Of a stretch of DNA of 64,000 nucleotides, positions 15,668 through 23,730 are shown piece by piece. A program made the position numbers and the translations under genes. The stretch lies in the NCBI GenBank assembly GCA_036675815.1, contig JAKFEE010000036.1, forward strand, positions 1 through 64,000. Direction: 5' to 3'. Position 1 is the first letter of the stretch. The number at the start of each line of letters is the position of its first letter. A model generated the notes under the pieces. It did no database searches and was not told where the DNA came from. It saw only the letters and a list, made by a program, of their open reading frames with translations. Source of the DNA: JAKFEE01 sp036675815 (lineage in GTDB: Bacteria; Pseudomonadota; Alphaproteobacteria; Rhodospirillales; Magnetospirillaceae).

Positions 15668-16684
15668 ATGGCGTCCCATCGGGGCTTGAGTGCGTTCAAG
15701 GGGCACGTGCGACGGCTTGCCGCCATTCGGGCGCTGCGCGCCGGCCGGGTGGCCGCGGCCATCGAGCTGTTCGGCAAGGCGGCCAAGGCCCTTCCCGCCG
15801 ATACTCGGATACACCTCGGCCTGGCGGACGCCAAGTACGCGCAGAACAAGCCGCACGAGGCGCGCCGGCACATCGAGGTGTCGCTTCGCATCGCGCCACA
15901 CGACAGCAAGGCGCATGACCGGCTGGCGCGTCTCTTGACGAAGTTGGGGCAGGCCGATGCGGCCGAGTGGCACGCCTGGAAGGCGCTCAGCCTCGATCCC
16001 GACTTGCCGGCGCCGGTGCTGGTCGACCTGTTGCGCCGCAAGCCGGGTGGCGAGGCGCTGCTCGCCCTGCACGACCGGCTGCGCTCCCTCAGCCGCGCAT
16101 CGAGCCAGGACTATGGCACCTACGGGTTCTATCAGGGGTTCTGGGCGTTGCGGCTTCCCGGCCAGCGCCCGGTCGAGGCGCGCCTGGAATCGTATGGCCT
16201 GACCGATCGTCTCGATGACGGCATGGACGTGTTGGACATCGGGTGCAACTGCGGCTTCCTGTCGCTGAGCGTCGCCCCGCATGTCCGCTCGGTCACCGGG
16301 GTGGAAATCGACCCGCGCATGGTCGAGGTCGCCCGGCACGCCGCCGGTCACCTGGGGCAGGGGAACGTCGCCTTCCAACAGGGCTCGTTCAAGGACTTCT
16401 TGGCGCGGAGCACGGCGGCGGGGCGGCGTTTCGACGCGGTGATCGCCACCGCCGTCCACATGCATGTCGGGCTCGACATCGCCACCTTCGGGGCGGCCGT
16501 CGCCGAGTTGCTGCGGCCGGGCGGCATGGTCCTCTTGGAAAGCCAAGACCTGCGCCTGGTCGACTGGGATTTCGCCGACAAGCTGGAGCGGTTCGCCGCA
16601 AACCGGTTCATGGTTGTTTCGACGGGCGATTCGGTGGACGAGAACGGCATCCCGCGCCTGCACTCCCTTCTGAAGCTGCCGTGA
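15668..16684 (+). CDS. TPR-containing class I SAM-dependent methyltransferase
   Basis: A 338-residue protein. The N-terminal third (about 25-110) has TPR-like helices (LRAGRVAAAIELFGKAAKAL, ADAKYAQNKPHEARRHIEVS, DRLARLLTKLGQADAAEWHA). The C-terminal part is a Rossmann methyltransferase: motif I VLDIGCNCGFLSLSVAP, acidic loop GVEIDP, then RFDAVIATAVHMH and LLRPGGMVLLESQD. GGAGAGAAC precedes the ATG at 15668; an upstream GTG at 15608 is in frame but lacks a site. The stop overlaps the GTG of the kinase-like gene as GTGA, so the two products probably act together, perhaps on a glycan or small molecule. Substrate unknown. Confidence 0.75.
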   Translation: MASHRGLSAFKGHVRRLAAIRALRAGRVAAAIELFGKAAKALPADTRIHLGLADAKYAQNKPHEARRHIEVSLRIAPHDSKAHDRLARLLTKLGQADAAEWHAWKALSLDPDLPAPVLVDLLRRKPGGEALLALHDRLRSLSRASSQDYGTYGFYQGFWALRLPGQRPVEARLESYGLTDRLDDGMDVLDIGCNCGFLSLSVAPHVRSVTGVEIDPRMVEVARHAAGHLGQGNVAFQQGSFKDFLARSTAAGRRFDAVIATAVHMHVGLDIATFGAAVAELLRPGGMVLLESQDLRLVDWDFADKLERFAANRFMVVSTGDSVDENGIPRLHSLLKLP

Positions 16685-17813
16685 TCGGGCTGATCGCCGT
16701 CGTCATCCGACCAGCCGCGGCGGTGACCGATGCACAAGTGGCGGCGGCCCTGTCCGACGGCGGCGTGGTGCCCCTGGGCCACTGGCGGATCGATAGCGAT
16801 CGCACCGCCGCGATCCTCGGCCGCCCCTTTGCCGAAGACAGCATCGTTCTGTTGTGTTTCGATCCATGGCCCGAGCCGCCTCTGTTGCGCCATAGGCTTT
16901 CCTGTCGTGGCGTGGACAACGCGCGGGCGATCCGGGTGTTCAAGCGCCTCGTGCGCGGCCTGCACCTGCGCAGACGCCGCAACACGCTCTGGGTGACGAG
17001 AAACAGCGTGGCGGTCCATGCGGTGCTGCGCCAGGCCGACCTCGACGGGCCATCGATCGCCGCGGCGGTGGATGCCGTCGTGCAAGCAGTGCGGCTCAGC
17101 CCACCCGCCCTGGCGCCCATCGCGTCGGCGCGGCTGCGCGCCCGCCTGGATCTCGTGCAGCTCGACGGGATGACCGCCGTCCGCAAGACATACCTGCCCC
17201 ACGCGGCGGCGTTTTCGCGGCGCGAGTGCGAGGGGCGGAGGGCCCTGGCCGGCGGCGTGCCCGCCATCGACGGCGTGTTGGCCGAAGGCGACAACTGGTT
17301 CTGCCTGCCGCTCTATCGCGCCCCCAAGCTGCCCGGGCCGAACGACTGGCGGCTGGTGCCCCTCGCGCATGCGCGCCGCGCCGTCGCGGTGGCGCGGCAG
17401 CTCTATGAGGCCGGCTATGCCATGCTCGACTGCAATCCGCACGCCATCCTCTACGCCGAGGACGGCACCCCGCGCCTGGTCGATCTCGAATATCTCCACA
17501 AATACGAGGTCCGTCCGCCCAGCTTCGAGGAAAGCTGGGACATAAGGGGCCGCCCGCGGGCAGCGGTGTTCCCGGCAGCCACATTGCGGCATCCTTCAGC
17601 GAACGCTGGCGGCCGTGGATCGGCGTCACCTATGAGGACCTGATGACCGCGCCTCCGGCCGTTCTGGCCTTGAAGCGGTTTGTCTTCGTTCTGCGTCGAC
17701 GGCTGCCACGGGTGCTCTTCATCCCGCTCCGCGACGCCATCCGCGCGGCCCGCGATGTCGCGCTCGGCATCGGCGACGCGCTACGCGGCCGGTCCCGCTT
17801 CCTGCGGAACTGA
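16681..17813 (+). pseudogene. Kinase-fold protein gene with a probable single-base deletion near 17550
   Basis: From the GTG at 16681 the frame runs to a stop at 17641-17643, but the end becomes atypical after ESWDIRG. Adding one base in the GGGGCC run at 17546-17551 switches to a frame that continues AGSGVPGSHIAASF, ERWRPWIGVTYEDL and a basic C-terminus ending at TGA 17811-17813. The body has kinase-like features: MTAVRKTYL (possible ATP-binding Lys), YAMLDCNPHAILY (catalytic-loop D-x-NPxxIL) and RLVDLEYL (DFG-like). It resembles lipopolysaccharide or RIO-type small kinases, but I cannot name the family. It is coupled to the methyltransferase gene. If the indel is a sequencing error, this is an intact gene of about 377 codons. 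Confidence 0.6.
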
Positions 17814-18728
17814 GCGCTCCTCGGGAAAGATCAGCGCCAGGCTGGGCGCCACCGCGATGTCGACCGGCAGCGTGGCGACGACGTCGCCGTCGGCCTGCAC
17901 CGGGGCGCCCGGGGTGCCGTCGATGGCGACATGGCGGCCGTTGACGAAGGTCACGTCTTTCAGGCGTGGCAGCCGCCCCAGCAGTAGGGCGATGCCGTAG
18001 CGCAGGGCGTTCCACATGCCGCCACGCGCCATGATGCACACCTCGAAGCCGGGCTGTTCGATGCAGGCTTTGGGCGCGGCGATGAAGATGCCGCCATAGA
18101 GGCGGCCGTTGCACACGACGACGCCGCGGCCGTCAAACCGTCGGCCGTCGATGGTGACGCGGCAGGCGGGAAATGGGTAGCGCCACAGTTGCAGCAGGAT
18201 CTGCACGATGTAGGCGAGCTTGCCCATGTGCTTCTTCAGCATGGCGTCGGTCTGGGCCACCACCTGGGCGTCGAGGCCGACGCCGGCCATCAGCACGAAA
18301 TGGCGGCCGTTGGCGCTGCCGAGATGGATGCGGCGCGGCTGGCCATGGCTGATGGCCCGGGCCATGGCCTTGACGCCGATGCCCAGGCCAATCTCCGCCG
18401 CCAGTACGTTGGCGGTGCCCAGCGGCAGCACCGCTAATGGCGGCACCGGGCCCGGCGCCGCCGCCAGGCCATTGACCACCTCGTTGATGGTACCGTCGCC
18501 GCCGGCAGCCACCACCACATCGGCCTGCGCGGCGGTGACCTGGCGGGCCAGTGTCTCGGCGTCACCGCGCCGGCCGGTCGGGCGCAGGTCGATGGTGCAG
18601 CCGGCGTCCTGCAACAGCGCCAGCACGGCCGCCAGGCGGCGATGCCGCCGCCGCCCCGCCTGCGGGTTGTGGATGACGACGAGGCGGCGGCCGCCGGCGG
18701 GCAGGGACGGGCAGGCAGACATTGACAT
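17781..18728 (-). CDS. Diacylglycerol kinase-family lipid kinase (YegS/DAGK catalytic domain)
   Basis: A 315-residue protein: VVIHNPQAG at the start of the DAGK catalytic domain, ATP-binding GGDGTINEVVNGL, LPLGTANVLAAEIGL, FVLMAGVGLDAQVV, VVVCNGRLYGG and a C-terminal beta domain ending IFPEERSVPQ. These enzymes phosphorylate lipids such as diacylglycerol or act on phosphatidylglycerol; the lipid is not predictable here. The 3' end overlaps the corrected end of the facing kinase-like gene by 33 bases. Start at 18728, or the in-frame ATG at 18722. It is divergent from pgi, with about 130 bases between them for both promoters. Confidence 0.85.
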   Translation of the reverse strand: MSMSACPSLPAGGRRLVVIHNPQAGRRRHRRLAAVLALLQDAGCTIDLRPTGRRGDAETLARQVTAAQADVVVAAGGDGTINEVVNGLAAAPGPVPPLAVLPLGTANVLAAEIGLGIGVKAMARAISHGQPRRIHLGSANGRHFVLMAGVGLDAQVVAQTDAMLKKHMGKLAYIVQILLQLWRYPFPACRVTIDGRRFDGRGVVVCNGRLYGGIFIAAPKACIEQPGFEVCIMARGGMWNALRYGIALLLGRLPRLKDVTFVNGRHVAIDGTPGAPVQADGDVVATLPVDIAVAPSLALIFPEERSVPQEAGPAA

Positions 18729-18855
18729 CGCCTGAATATAGCGCCGGCCGCGGCGGCGTCATCCATCCTCGGCGGCCCGCCGCGCCGGCGGGGGGATGGC
18801 CTGGGCGGGAGGCGTCTGCTAGTGTCGGCGCACCGCGACCAGCCCCGGAGGCCAT

Positions 18856-20502
18856 ATGGCGCCGCTGACCCAGCTTCCCGCCTGGCGGGACCTGACGGAC
18901 CACCACGCCGCCGTCACCCAGCTCCACATGCGCGACCTGTTCGCCGCCGACCCGCAGCGTTTCGAGCGCCTGTCGCTGCGCCTGGGCGACCTGCTGCTCG
19001 ACTATTCCAAGAATCGCGTCACCGAGGAGACCATGCGGCTGCTGGTCGCCCTGGCCCGCACCTGCCAGGTCGAGGCGTGGCGCGACCGCATGTTCGCCGG
19101 CGACAGGATCAACGCCACCGAGGATCGCGCCGTGCTGCACGTGGCGCTGCGCAACCGCGCCAACCGGCCGATCCTGGTCGACGGCGCCGACGTCATGCCG
19201 GCGGTCGACGCCGTGCTGGCCCAGATGCGCGATTTTTCCGAGATGGTGCGTTCTGGCGGCTGGCTGGGGGCCACCGGCAGCACCATCCGTCACGTCGTCA
19301 ACATCGGCATCGGCGGCTCCGACCTCGGCCCAGCGATGGTGTGCGAGGCGCTGCGACCCTATCAGAAGGCCGGCCTGCGCGTGCATTTCGTCTCCAACGT
19401 CGACGGCAGCCACCTTGCCGAGACGCTGAAGTGGTGCCAGCCCGAGACCACCCTGTTCATCGTCGCCTCCAAGACCTTCACCACCCAGGAGACCCTGGCC
19501 AACGCCCACACGGCGCGCAGCTGGCTGGTCAATGCCCTGGGTGAGGCGGCGGTGGCCCGGCATTTCGTCGCAGTGTCGACCAACGCCAAGGCGGTGGCCG
19601 CGTTCGGCATCGACACCGACAACATGTTCCAGTTCTGGGACTGGGTGGGTGGCCGCTATTCGCTGTGGTCGGCCATCGGCTTGCCCATCGCCGTGGCCAT
19701 CGGTTTCGAACGCTTCGCGGAACTGCTCGACGGCGGCCACGCCATGGACGAGCATTTCCGCACGGCGCCGCTTGCCGCCAACATGCCGGTGGTCCTGGCG
19801 CTGCTCGGTGTGTGGTACAACAACTTCTTCGGCGCGCGCGCCCATGCCCTGCTGCCCTACGACCAGTATCTCAGCCGCTTTCCCGCCTATTTCCAGCAGG
19901 GCGATATGGAAAGCAACGGCAAGAGCGTCACCCGCGACGGGGCCCGCGTCGATTACGCCACCGGGCCGGTGCTCTTCGGCGAGCCCGGCACCAACGGCCA
20001 GCACGCCTTCTATCAGCTCATCCACCAGGGCACCCAGCTCATCCCCTGCGATTTCCTCGCCGCCGCCGAGAGCCACAATGCGGTGGGGGCGCACCACACC
20101 CTGTTGCTGTCGAATTTCTTCGCCCAGACCGAGGCGCTGATGAAGGGCAAGACCGCCGACGAGGCCCGCGCCGAGATGACCGCCGCCGGCCTCGCCGCCG
20201 GCGAGGTCGAGTCCCTGCTGCCGCACCGGGTGTTCGACGGCAACCGCCCGACCAATTCGCTGCTCTACCGCAAGCTCGACCCGAGAACCCTCGGCATGCT
20301 CATCGCCCTCTACGAGCACAAGATCTTCGTCCAGGGCATCATCTGGAACATCAACTCCTTCGACCAGTGGGGGGTCGAACTGGGCAAGCAGCTGGCCAAG
20401 GCCATCCTGCCCGAACTGGGCGGCACCGGCGCCGTCACCGGCCACGATTCCTCGACCAACGGCCTGATCAACCACTACAAGGCGCTGAAACGCGGCGGGT
20501 GA
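18856..20502 (+). CDS. pgi: Glucose-6-phosphate isomerase
   Basis: Interconverts glucose-6-phosphate and fructose-6-phosphate. A full-length 548-residue enzyme: VVNIGIGGSDLGPAMV (sugar-phosphate loop), FIVASKTFTTQETL, the PGI signature DWVGGRYSLWSAIGL, GQHAFYQLIHQGTQL (catalytic Glu/His region) and the second signature IIWNINSFDQWGVELGK. The ATG at 18856 follows CCGGAGGCCAT with GGAGG in place. It supplies or drains hexose phosphate and so connects indirectly with ADP-glucose for GgpS. The gene stands alone; its stop is followed after 13 bases by the left repeat of the GxxExxY cassette. Confidence 0.97.
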   Translation: MAPLTQLPAWRDLTDHHAAVTQLHMRDLFAADPQRFERLSLRLGDLLLDYSKNRVTEETMRLLVALARTCQVEAWRDRMFAGDRINATEDRAVLHVALRNRANRPILVDGADVMPAVDAVLAQMRDFSEMVRSGGWLGATGSTIRHVVNIGIGGSDLGPAMVCEALRPYQKAGLRVHFVSNVDGSHLAETLKWCQPETTLFIVASKTFTTQETLANAHTARSWLVNALGEAAVARHFVAVSTNAKAVAAFGIDTDNMFQFWDWVGGRYSLWSAIGLPIAVAIGFERFAELLDGGHAMDEHFRTAPLAANMPVVLALLGVWYNNFFGARAHALLPYDQYLSRFPAYFQQGDMESNGKSVTRDGARVDYATGPVLFGEPGTNGQHAFYQLIHQGTQLIPCDFLAAAESHNAVGAHHTLLLSNFFAQTEALMKGKTADEARAEMTAAGLAAGEVESLLPHRVFDGNRPTNSLLYRKLDPRTLGMLIALYEHKIFVQGIIWNINSFDQWGVELGKQLAKAILPELGGTGAVTGHDSSTNGLINHYKALKRGG

Positions 20503-20515
20503 GGGCGGTTTTCGA

Positions 20516-20554
20516 GACACGGATGGCACGGATGGGTGCGGATGGACACGGATG
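20516..20554. repeat. Left inverted repeat of the GxxExxY cassette
   Basis: GACACGGATGGCACGGATGG begins a 39-base sequence built from repeats of a CGGATG core. Its reverse complement recurs at 20945-20983 with 32 of 39 positions equal by my alignment. The start codon of the enclosed gene lies within this repeat. Confidence 0.8.
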
Positions 20555-20937
20555 AAAAGCCGATACTCGTCACCACGGCGGTGGACGCCGTCACCCGCGA
20601 GATCATTGGCGCTGCCTTCGAAGTTTCAAATACGCTAGGGCACGGGTTCCTCGAGAAGGTCTATCACCGAGCGTTAATCGAGGAGCTGTCACAGCGCGGC
20701 GTAATGGCGGCGGCCGAAGTGCCCTTTCAAGTGAGCTATAAAGGGCGATCCATCGGAGTTTATGAGGCCGACTTGGTGGTGGCGGGTAAGGTTCTGGTTG
20801 AGCTGAAGGCGGTCGAGGCGCTCACGGCGGCTCACCGCACGCAGACCCTGAATTATTTGAAGGCCTCGGGCTTGACCGTCGGGTTGCTCATCAACGTTGG
20901 GACGCCGAGACTGGAGTACAAACGCGTGCTGCGCTAG
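20542..20937 (+). CDS. GxxExxY protein (PD-(D/E)XK nuclease-like)
   Basis: A 131-residue protein of the GxxExxY family: the naming motif is GHGFLEKVYHRAL (about residues 33-45), followed by VPFQVSYKGRSIG, YEADLVVAGKVLVELKAVEAL and HRTQTLNYLKASGLTVGLLINVG. The D-x(n)-E-x-K arrangement (ADLVV ... ELKAV) is that of PD-(D/E)XK nucleases; activity has not been shown for the family as far as I know. ATG 20542 or GTG 20536 are both inside the left inverted repeat. The stop is 7 bases before the right repeat, so the gene and the repeats form a tight unit inserted between pgi and mutL. Confidence 0.85.
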   Translation: MDTDEKPILVTTAVDAVTREIIGAAFEVSNTLGHGFLEKVYHRALIEELSQRGVMAAAEVPFQVSYKGRSIGVYEADLVVAGKVLVELKAVEALTAAHRTQTLNYLKASGLTVGLLINVGTPRLEYKRVLR

Positions 20938-20944
20938 GCCTGTT

Positions 20945-20983
20945 TATTCGTGTGCATCCCCGCCGATCCGTGGCATCCGTGTC
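20945..20983. repeat. Right inverted repeat of the GxxExxY cassette
   Basis: The reverse complement begins GACACGGATGCCACGGATC and parallels the left repeat over 39 bases. It ends 22 bases before the mutL ATG, so it forms most of the mutL leader and may carry or have displaced its promoter. Confidence 0.8.
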
Positions 20984-21005
20984 TAGAGAATATACTGCCG
21001 AGATT

Positions 21006-22775
21006 ATGCCGAACATCCGTCTGCTGCCGTCGACCCTGGTCAATCGCATCGCCGCCGGCGAGGTGGTGGAGCGGCCGGCGTCGGCGGTCAAGGAGTTGGT
21101 GGAGAATGCCATCGACGCCGGCGCCACCCGCATCGAGGTCACCCTGGTCGAGGGCGGCCAGGCGCTGATCGCCGTCGTCGACGACGGCTGCGGCATGCAT
21201 GCCGCCGAGTTGGCCATGGCCGTCGAGCGCCATGCCACCTCCAAGCTGCCGGAGGACGATCTCGGCGCCATCCTCACCCTCGGCTTCCGCGGCGAGGCGC
21301 TGCCCTCGATCGGCTCGGTCAGCCGCCTGCGCATCACCAGCCGGCCGGCCGGCGCCGAGCAGGCGTGGTCGCTGTTCATCGAGGGCGGCGCCAAGCACGA
21401 GGCGCAGCCGGCGGCGCATCCGCCAGGCACGCGCATCGAGGTGCGCGACCTGTTCTATGCCACGCCGGCGCGGCTCAAATTCCTCAAGAACCCGCGTACC
21501 GAGCTGGGCCATGCCGTCGACGCCATCGAGCGGCTGGGCATGGCCCACCCCCATATCGCCTTCGCCCTGACCGACGGCACCCGCAGCGCCGTCCGCCTGC
21601 CGGCCTGCCGCGGCGATGGCGCCCGGCTCGAGCGGCTGGCGGCGGTGATGGGCCGCGATTTCGCCGACAACGCTCTTCCGGTGGAGGCGGCGCGCGAGGG
21701 ATTGCGCCTGTCCGGCCACATCGGCGTGCCGACGCTGAACAAGGCCACCGCGGCGTCGCAATATCTGTTCGTCAACGGCCGCCCGGTGCGCGACCGCCTG
21801 CTGCACGGCGCGGTGCGCGCCGCCTATCAGGATTTCCTCGCCGCCGATCGCCATCCGCTGCTGGCGCTGTTCCTCGACGTGCCGCCGCCCGAGGTCGACG
21901 TCAACGTCCACCCGGCCAAGGCCGAGGTGCGCTTCCGCGACGCCGGGCTGGTGCGCGGGCTGATCGTCGGCGCGCTCAAGCATGCCCTGGCCCAGGCCGG
22001 CCATCGCGCCGCCACCACCGTCGGCGGCCAGGCCTTCGGCGGCTTCCGGCCGGGCTTGGCGCCGCGGCCGTCGCCGCACCTGCTCGGCCTGGCCACCGCG
22101 GCGCAGGCGCCGGTGGGGCTCGCCGAACCGCTGCCCGGCTTCGTGGCGCCGCCGCAGGCCCGCGCCGAGGAACCGCCGGCGGCCTCGCCGGCCGACTATC
22201 CGCTGGGCGTGGCGCGGGCGCAGTTGCACCATACCTACATCGTCGCCCAGACCGCCGACGGGCTGGTGCTGGTCGACCAGCACGCCGCGCACGAGCGGCT
22301 GGTCTACGAGCGCATGAAGGCGCAGCTGGCGGCCGGCGGCATCGCCCGGCAGATGCTGCTGCTGCCCGAGGTCGTGGAACTGGACGAGAGCGCGGCGGCG
22401 CGCCTGCTGGCGCGGCGCGACGAGTTCGCCGAACTCGGCTTGGTCCTCGAACCGTTCGGCGGCGGCGGCGTGGTGGTGCGCGCGGTGCCGGCGCTGCTCG
22501 GTGACGGCGACGTTCAGGGCCTGGTCGCCGACCTCGCCGACGAACTGGCGGAATGGGGCGAGGCCCTGGCCCTGCGCGAGCGCCTCGCCGAGGTCTGCGG
22601 CACCATCGCCTGCCACGGCAGCGTGCGCGCCGGCCGGTCCCTGTCGCTCGACGAGATGAACGCGCTGCTGCGCCAGATGGAGGCGACGCCGCATTCCGGC
22701 CAGTGCAACCATGGCCGCCCGACCTATGTCGAATTGAAGCTGTCCGAGATCGAACGGCTGTTCGGCCGCCGCTGA
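21006..22775 (+). CDS. mutL: DNA mismatch repair protein MutL
   Basis: A 589-residue GHKL ATPase that couples MutS recognition to downstream repair. N-terminal motifs: VNRIAAGEVVERPASAVKEL, ELVENAIDAGATRIEV, DDGCGM, GFRGEALPSIGSVS. The C-terminal dimerisation domain carries DQHAAHERLVYE from Asp424, the DQHA(x)2E(x)4E metal motif of endonuclease-type MutL, together with ACHGSVRAG and QCNHGRPT, so intrinsic nicking activity is predicted. That fits alphaproteobacteria, which lack MutH. The start is taken at the ATG of MPNIRLLPSTLVNRIAAGE; upstream in-frame codons run through the repeat and are unlikely. Confidence 0.96.
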   Translation: MPNIRLLPSTLVNRIAAGEVVERPASAVKELVENAIDAGATRIEVTLVEGGQALIAVVDDGCGMHAAELAMAVERHATSKLPEDDLGAILTLGFRGEALPSIGSVSRLRITSRPAGAEQAWSLFIEGGAKHEAQPAAHPPGTRIEVRDLFYATPARLKFLKNPRTELGHAVDAIERLGMAHPHIAFALTDGTRSAVRLPACRGDGARLERLAAVMGRDFADNALPVEAAREGLRLSGHIGVPTLNKATAASQYLFVNGRPVRDRLLHGAVRAAYQDFLAADRHPLLALFLDVPPPEVDVNVHPAKAEVRFRDAGLVRGLIVGALKHALAQAGHRAATTVGGQAFGGFRPGLAPRPSPHLLGLATAAQAPVGLAEPLPGFVAPPQARAEEPPAASPADYPLGVARAQLHHTYIVAQTADGLVLVDQHAAHERLVYERMKAQLAAGGIARQMLLLPEVVELDESAAARLLARRDEFAELGLVLEPFGGGGVVVRAVPALLGDGDVQGLVADLADELAEWGEALALRERLAEVCGTIACHGSVRAGRSLSLDEMNALLRQMEATPHSGQCNHGRPTYVELKLSEIERLFGRR

Positions 22776-22866
22776 CGTCGCCGCCGGCGACGCAAACCCT
22801 TCGATGCCTTCCCCTCGGCCGCCACCGACGCCATCTCCAATAGAGTAGGACTGTGGAGGTGCCGGC

Positions 22867-23730
22867 ATGTCGTCTCAACGCACCGTGGTCATGGCCAGGC
22901 CCGATTGCTACGAAGTCACCTACACCATCAATCCGTGGATGGACCCCGCCGCCTGGAGCCGCGAGCGCGGCGCGGCGCGGGTGCGCGCCCACGCGCAGTG
23001 GAGCCAACTGGCCGAGCGCCTGCGCAGCCTGGGGCTGGTGGTGGAGGCGGTGCCGGCGGTCGCCGGCCTGCCGGATATCGTCTTCCCCGCCAACGCCGGC
23101 ATCGTCCTCGACCGCCGCGCCCTGCTCAGCCGCTTCCGCCATGACGAGCGGCGCGGCGAGGAGGCGGCATACCTGCGCTTTTTCGACGCCCTGCGCCGGC
23201 GCGGCCACCTGCGCGAGGTGCGCCAGATGCCGGAAGGCGTGTTCCAGGAAGGCGCCGGCGACTGCATCTGGGATGCCAGTCGCCGCCTGTTCTGGGCGGG
23301 CCATGGGCCGCGCTCGATGGCGCAATCGATTCCCCACATCCGCGACTTTTTCGGCCAGCCGGTGATCGGGCTGGAACTGGCCACCGAGCGCTTCTATCAC
23401 CTCGACACCTGCTTCTGCGTGCTGTCGGGCGGCGAGGTCCTTTACTACCCGCCGGCCTTCACCGCGGCGGCGCAGGCGGCGATCGCCGAGACGGTGCCGA
23501 TGGACCAGCGCATCGTCGCCACCGACGACGAGGCCGCCGCCTTCAGCCTCAACGCCGTCAACATCGGCCGCGACCTGGTGATGACCGAGCCGCCGCCGCG
23601 CCTGCGCGCCATCGTCGAGGAGCGCGGCTATCGCTGCCTGCCGATCGATTTGTCGGCCTTCGTCATGTCGGGCGGCGCCGCGTTCTGCATGACCCTGCGC
23701 CTCGATCTCACCTCGGAGCCGCTGCCATGA
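22867..23730 (+). CDS. Arginine dihydrolase-like amidinohydrolase (ArgZ/AgrE N-domain type)
   Basis: A 287-residue member of the guanidino-group-modifying (amidinotransferase) superfamily. Segments YTINPWMD (Asn22), GLPDIVFPANAGIVL (Asn76), GVFQEGAGDCIWD, ERFYHLDTCFCVLSGGEVLYYP (His178) and MSGGAAFCMTLRLD (Cys274, expected nucleophile) match what I recall of cyanobacterial ArgZ/AgrE, which converts arginine directly to ornithine, ammonia and CO2. The two Asn in NPWM and ANAG are the positions linked to dihydrolase rather than deiminase activity. It overlaps rocD by ATGA, so arginine to ornithine to glutamate semialdehyde is the natural reading. Dimethylargininase is the main alternative. Confidence 0.75.
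   Translation: MSSQRTVVMARPDCYEVTYTINPWMDPAAWSRERGAARVRAHAQWSQLAERLRSLGLVVEAVPAVAGLPDIVFPANAGIVLDRRALLSRFRHDERRGEEAAYLRFFDALRRRGHLREVRQMPEGVFQEGAGDCIWDASRRLFWAGHGPRSMAQSIPHIRDFFGQPVIGLELATERFYHLDTCFCVLSGGEVLYYPPAFTAAAQAAIAETVPMDQRIVATDDEAAAFSLNAVNIGRDLVMTEPPPRLRAIVEERGYRCLPIDLSAFVMSGGAAFCMTLRLDLTSEPLP

Noticed and set aside
18562..20529. A 655-codon minus-strand frame opposite pgi
   Set aside because: Shadow of pgi with low-complexity Gly/His/Arg text and no motif; the plus strand carries both PGI signatures.
20934..22868. A 644-codon minus-strand frame opposite mutL
   Set aside because: No domain; MutL motifs on the plus strand are complete.
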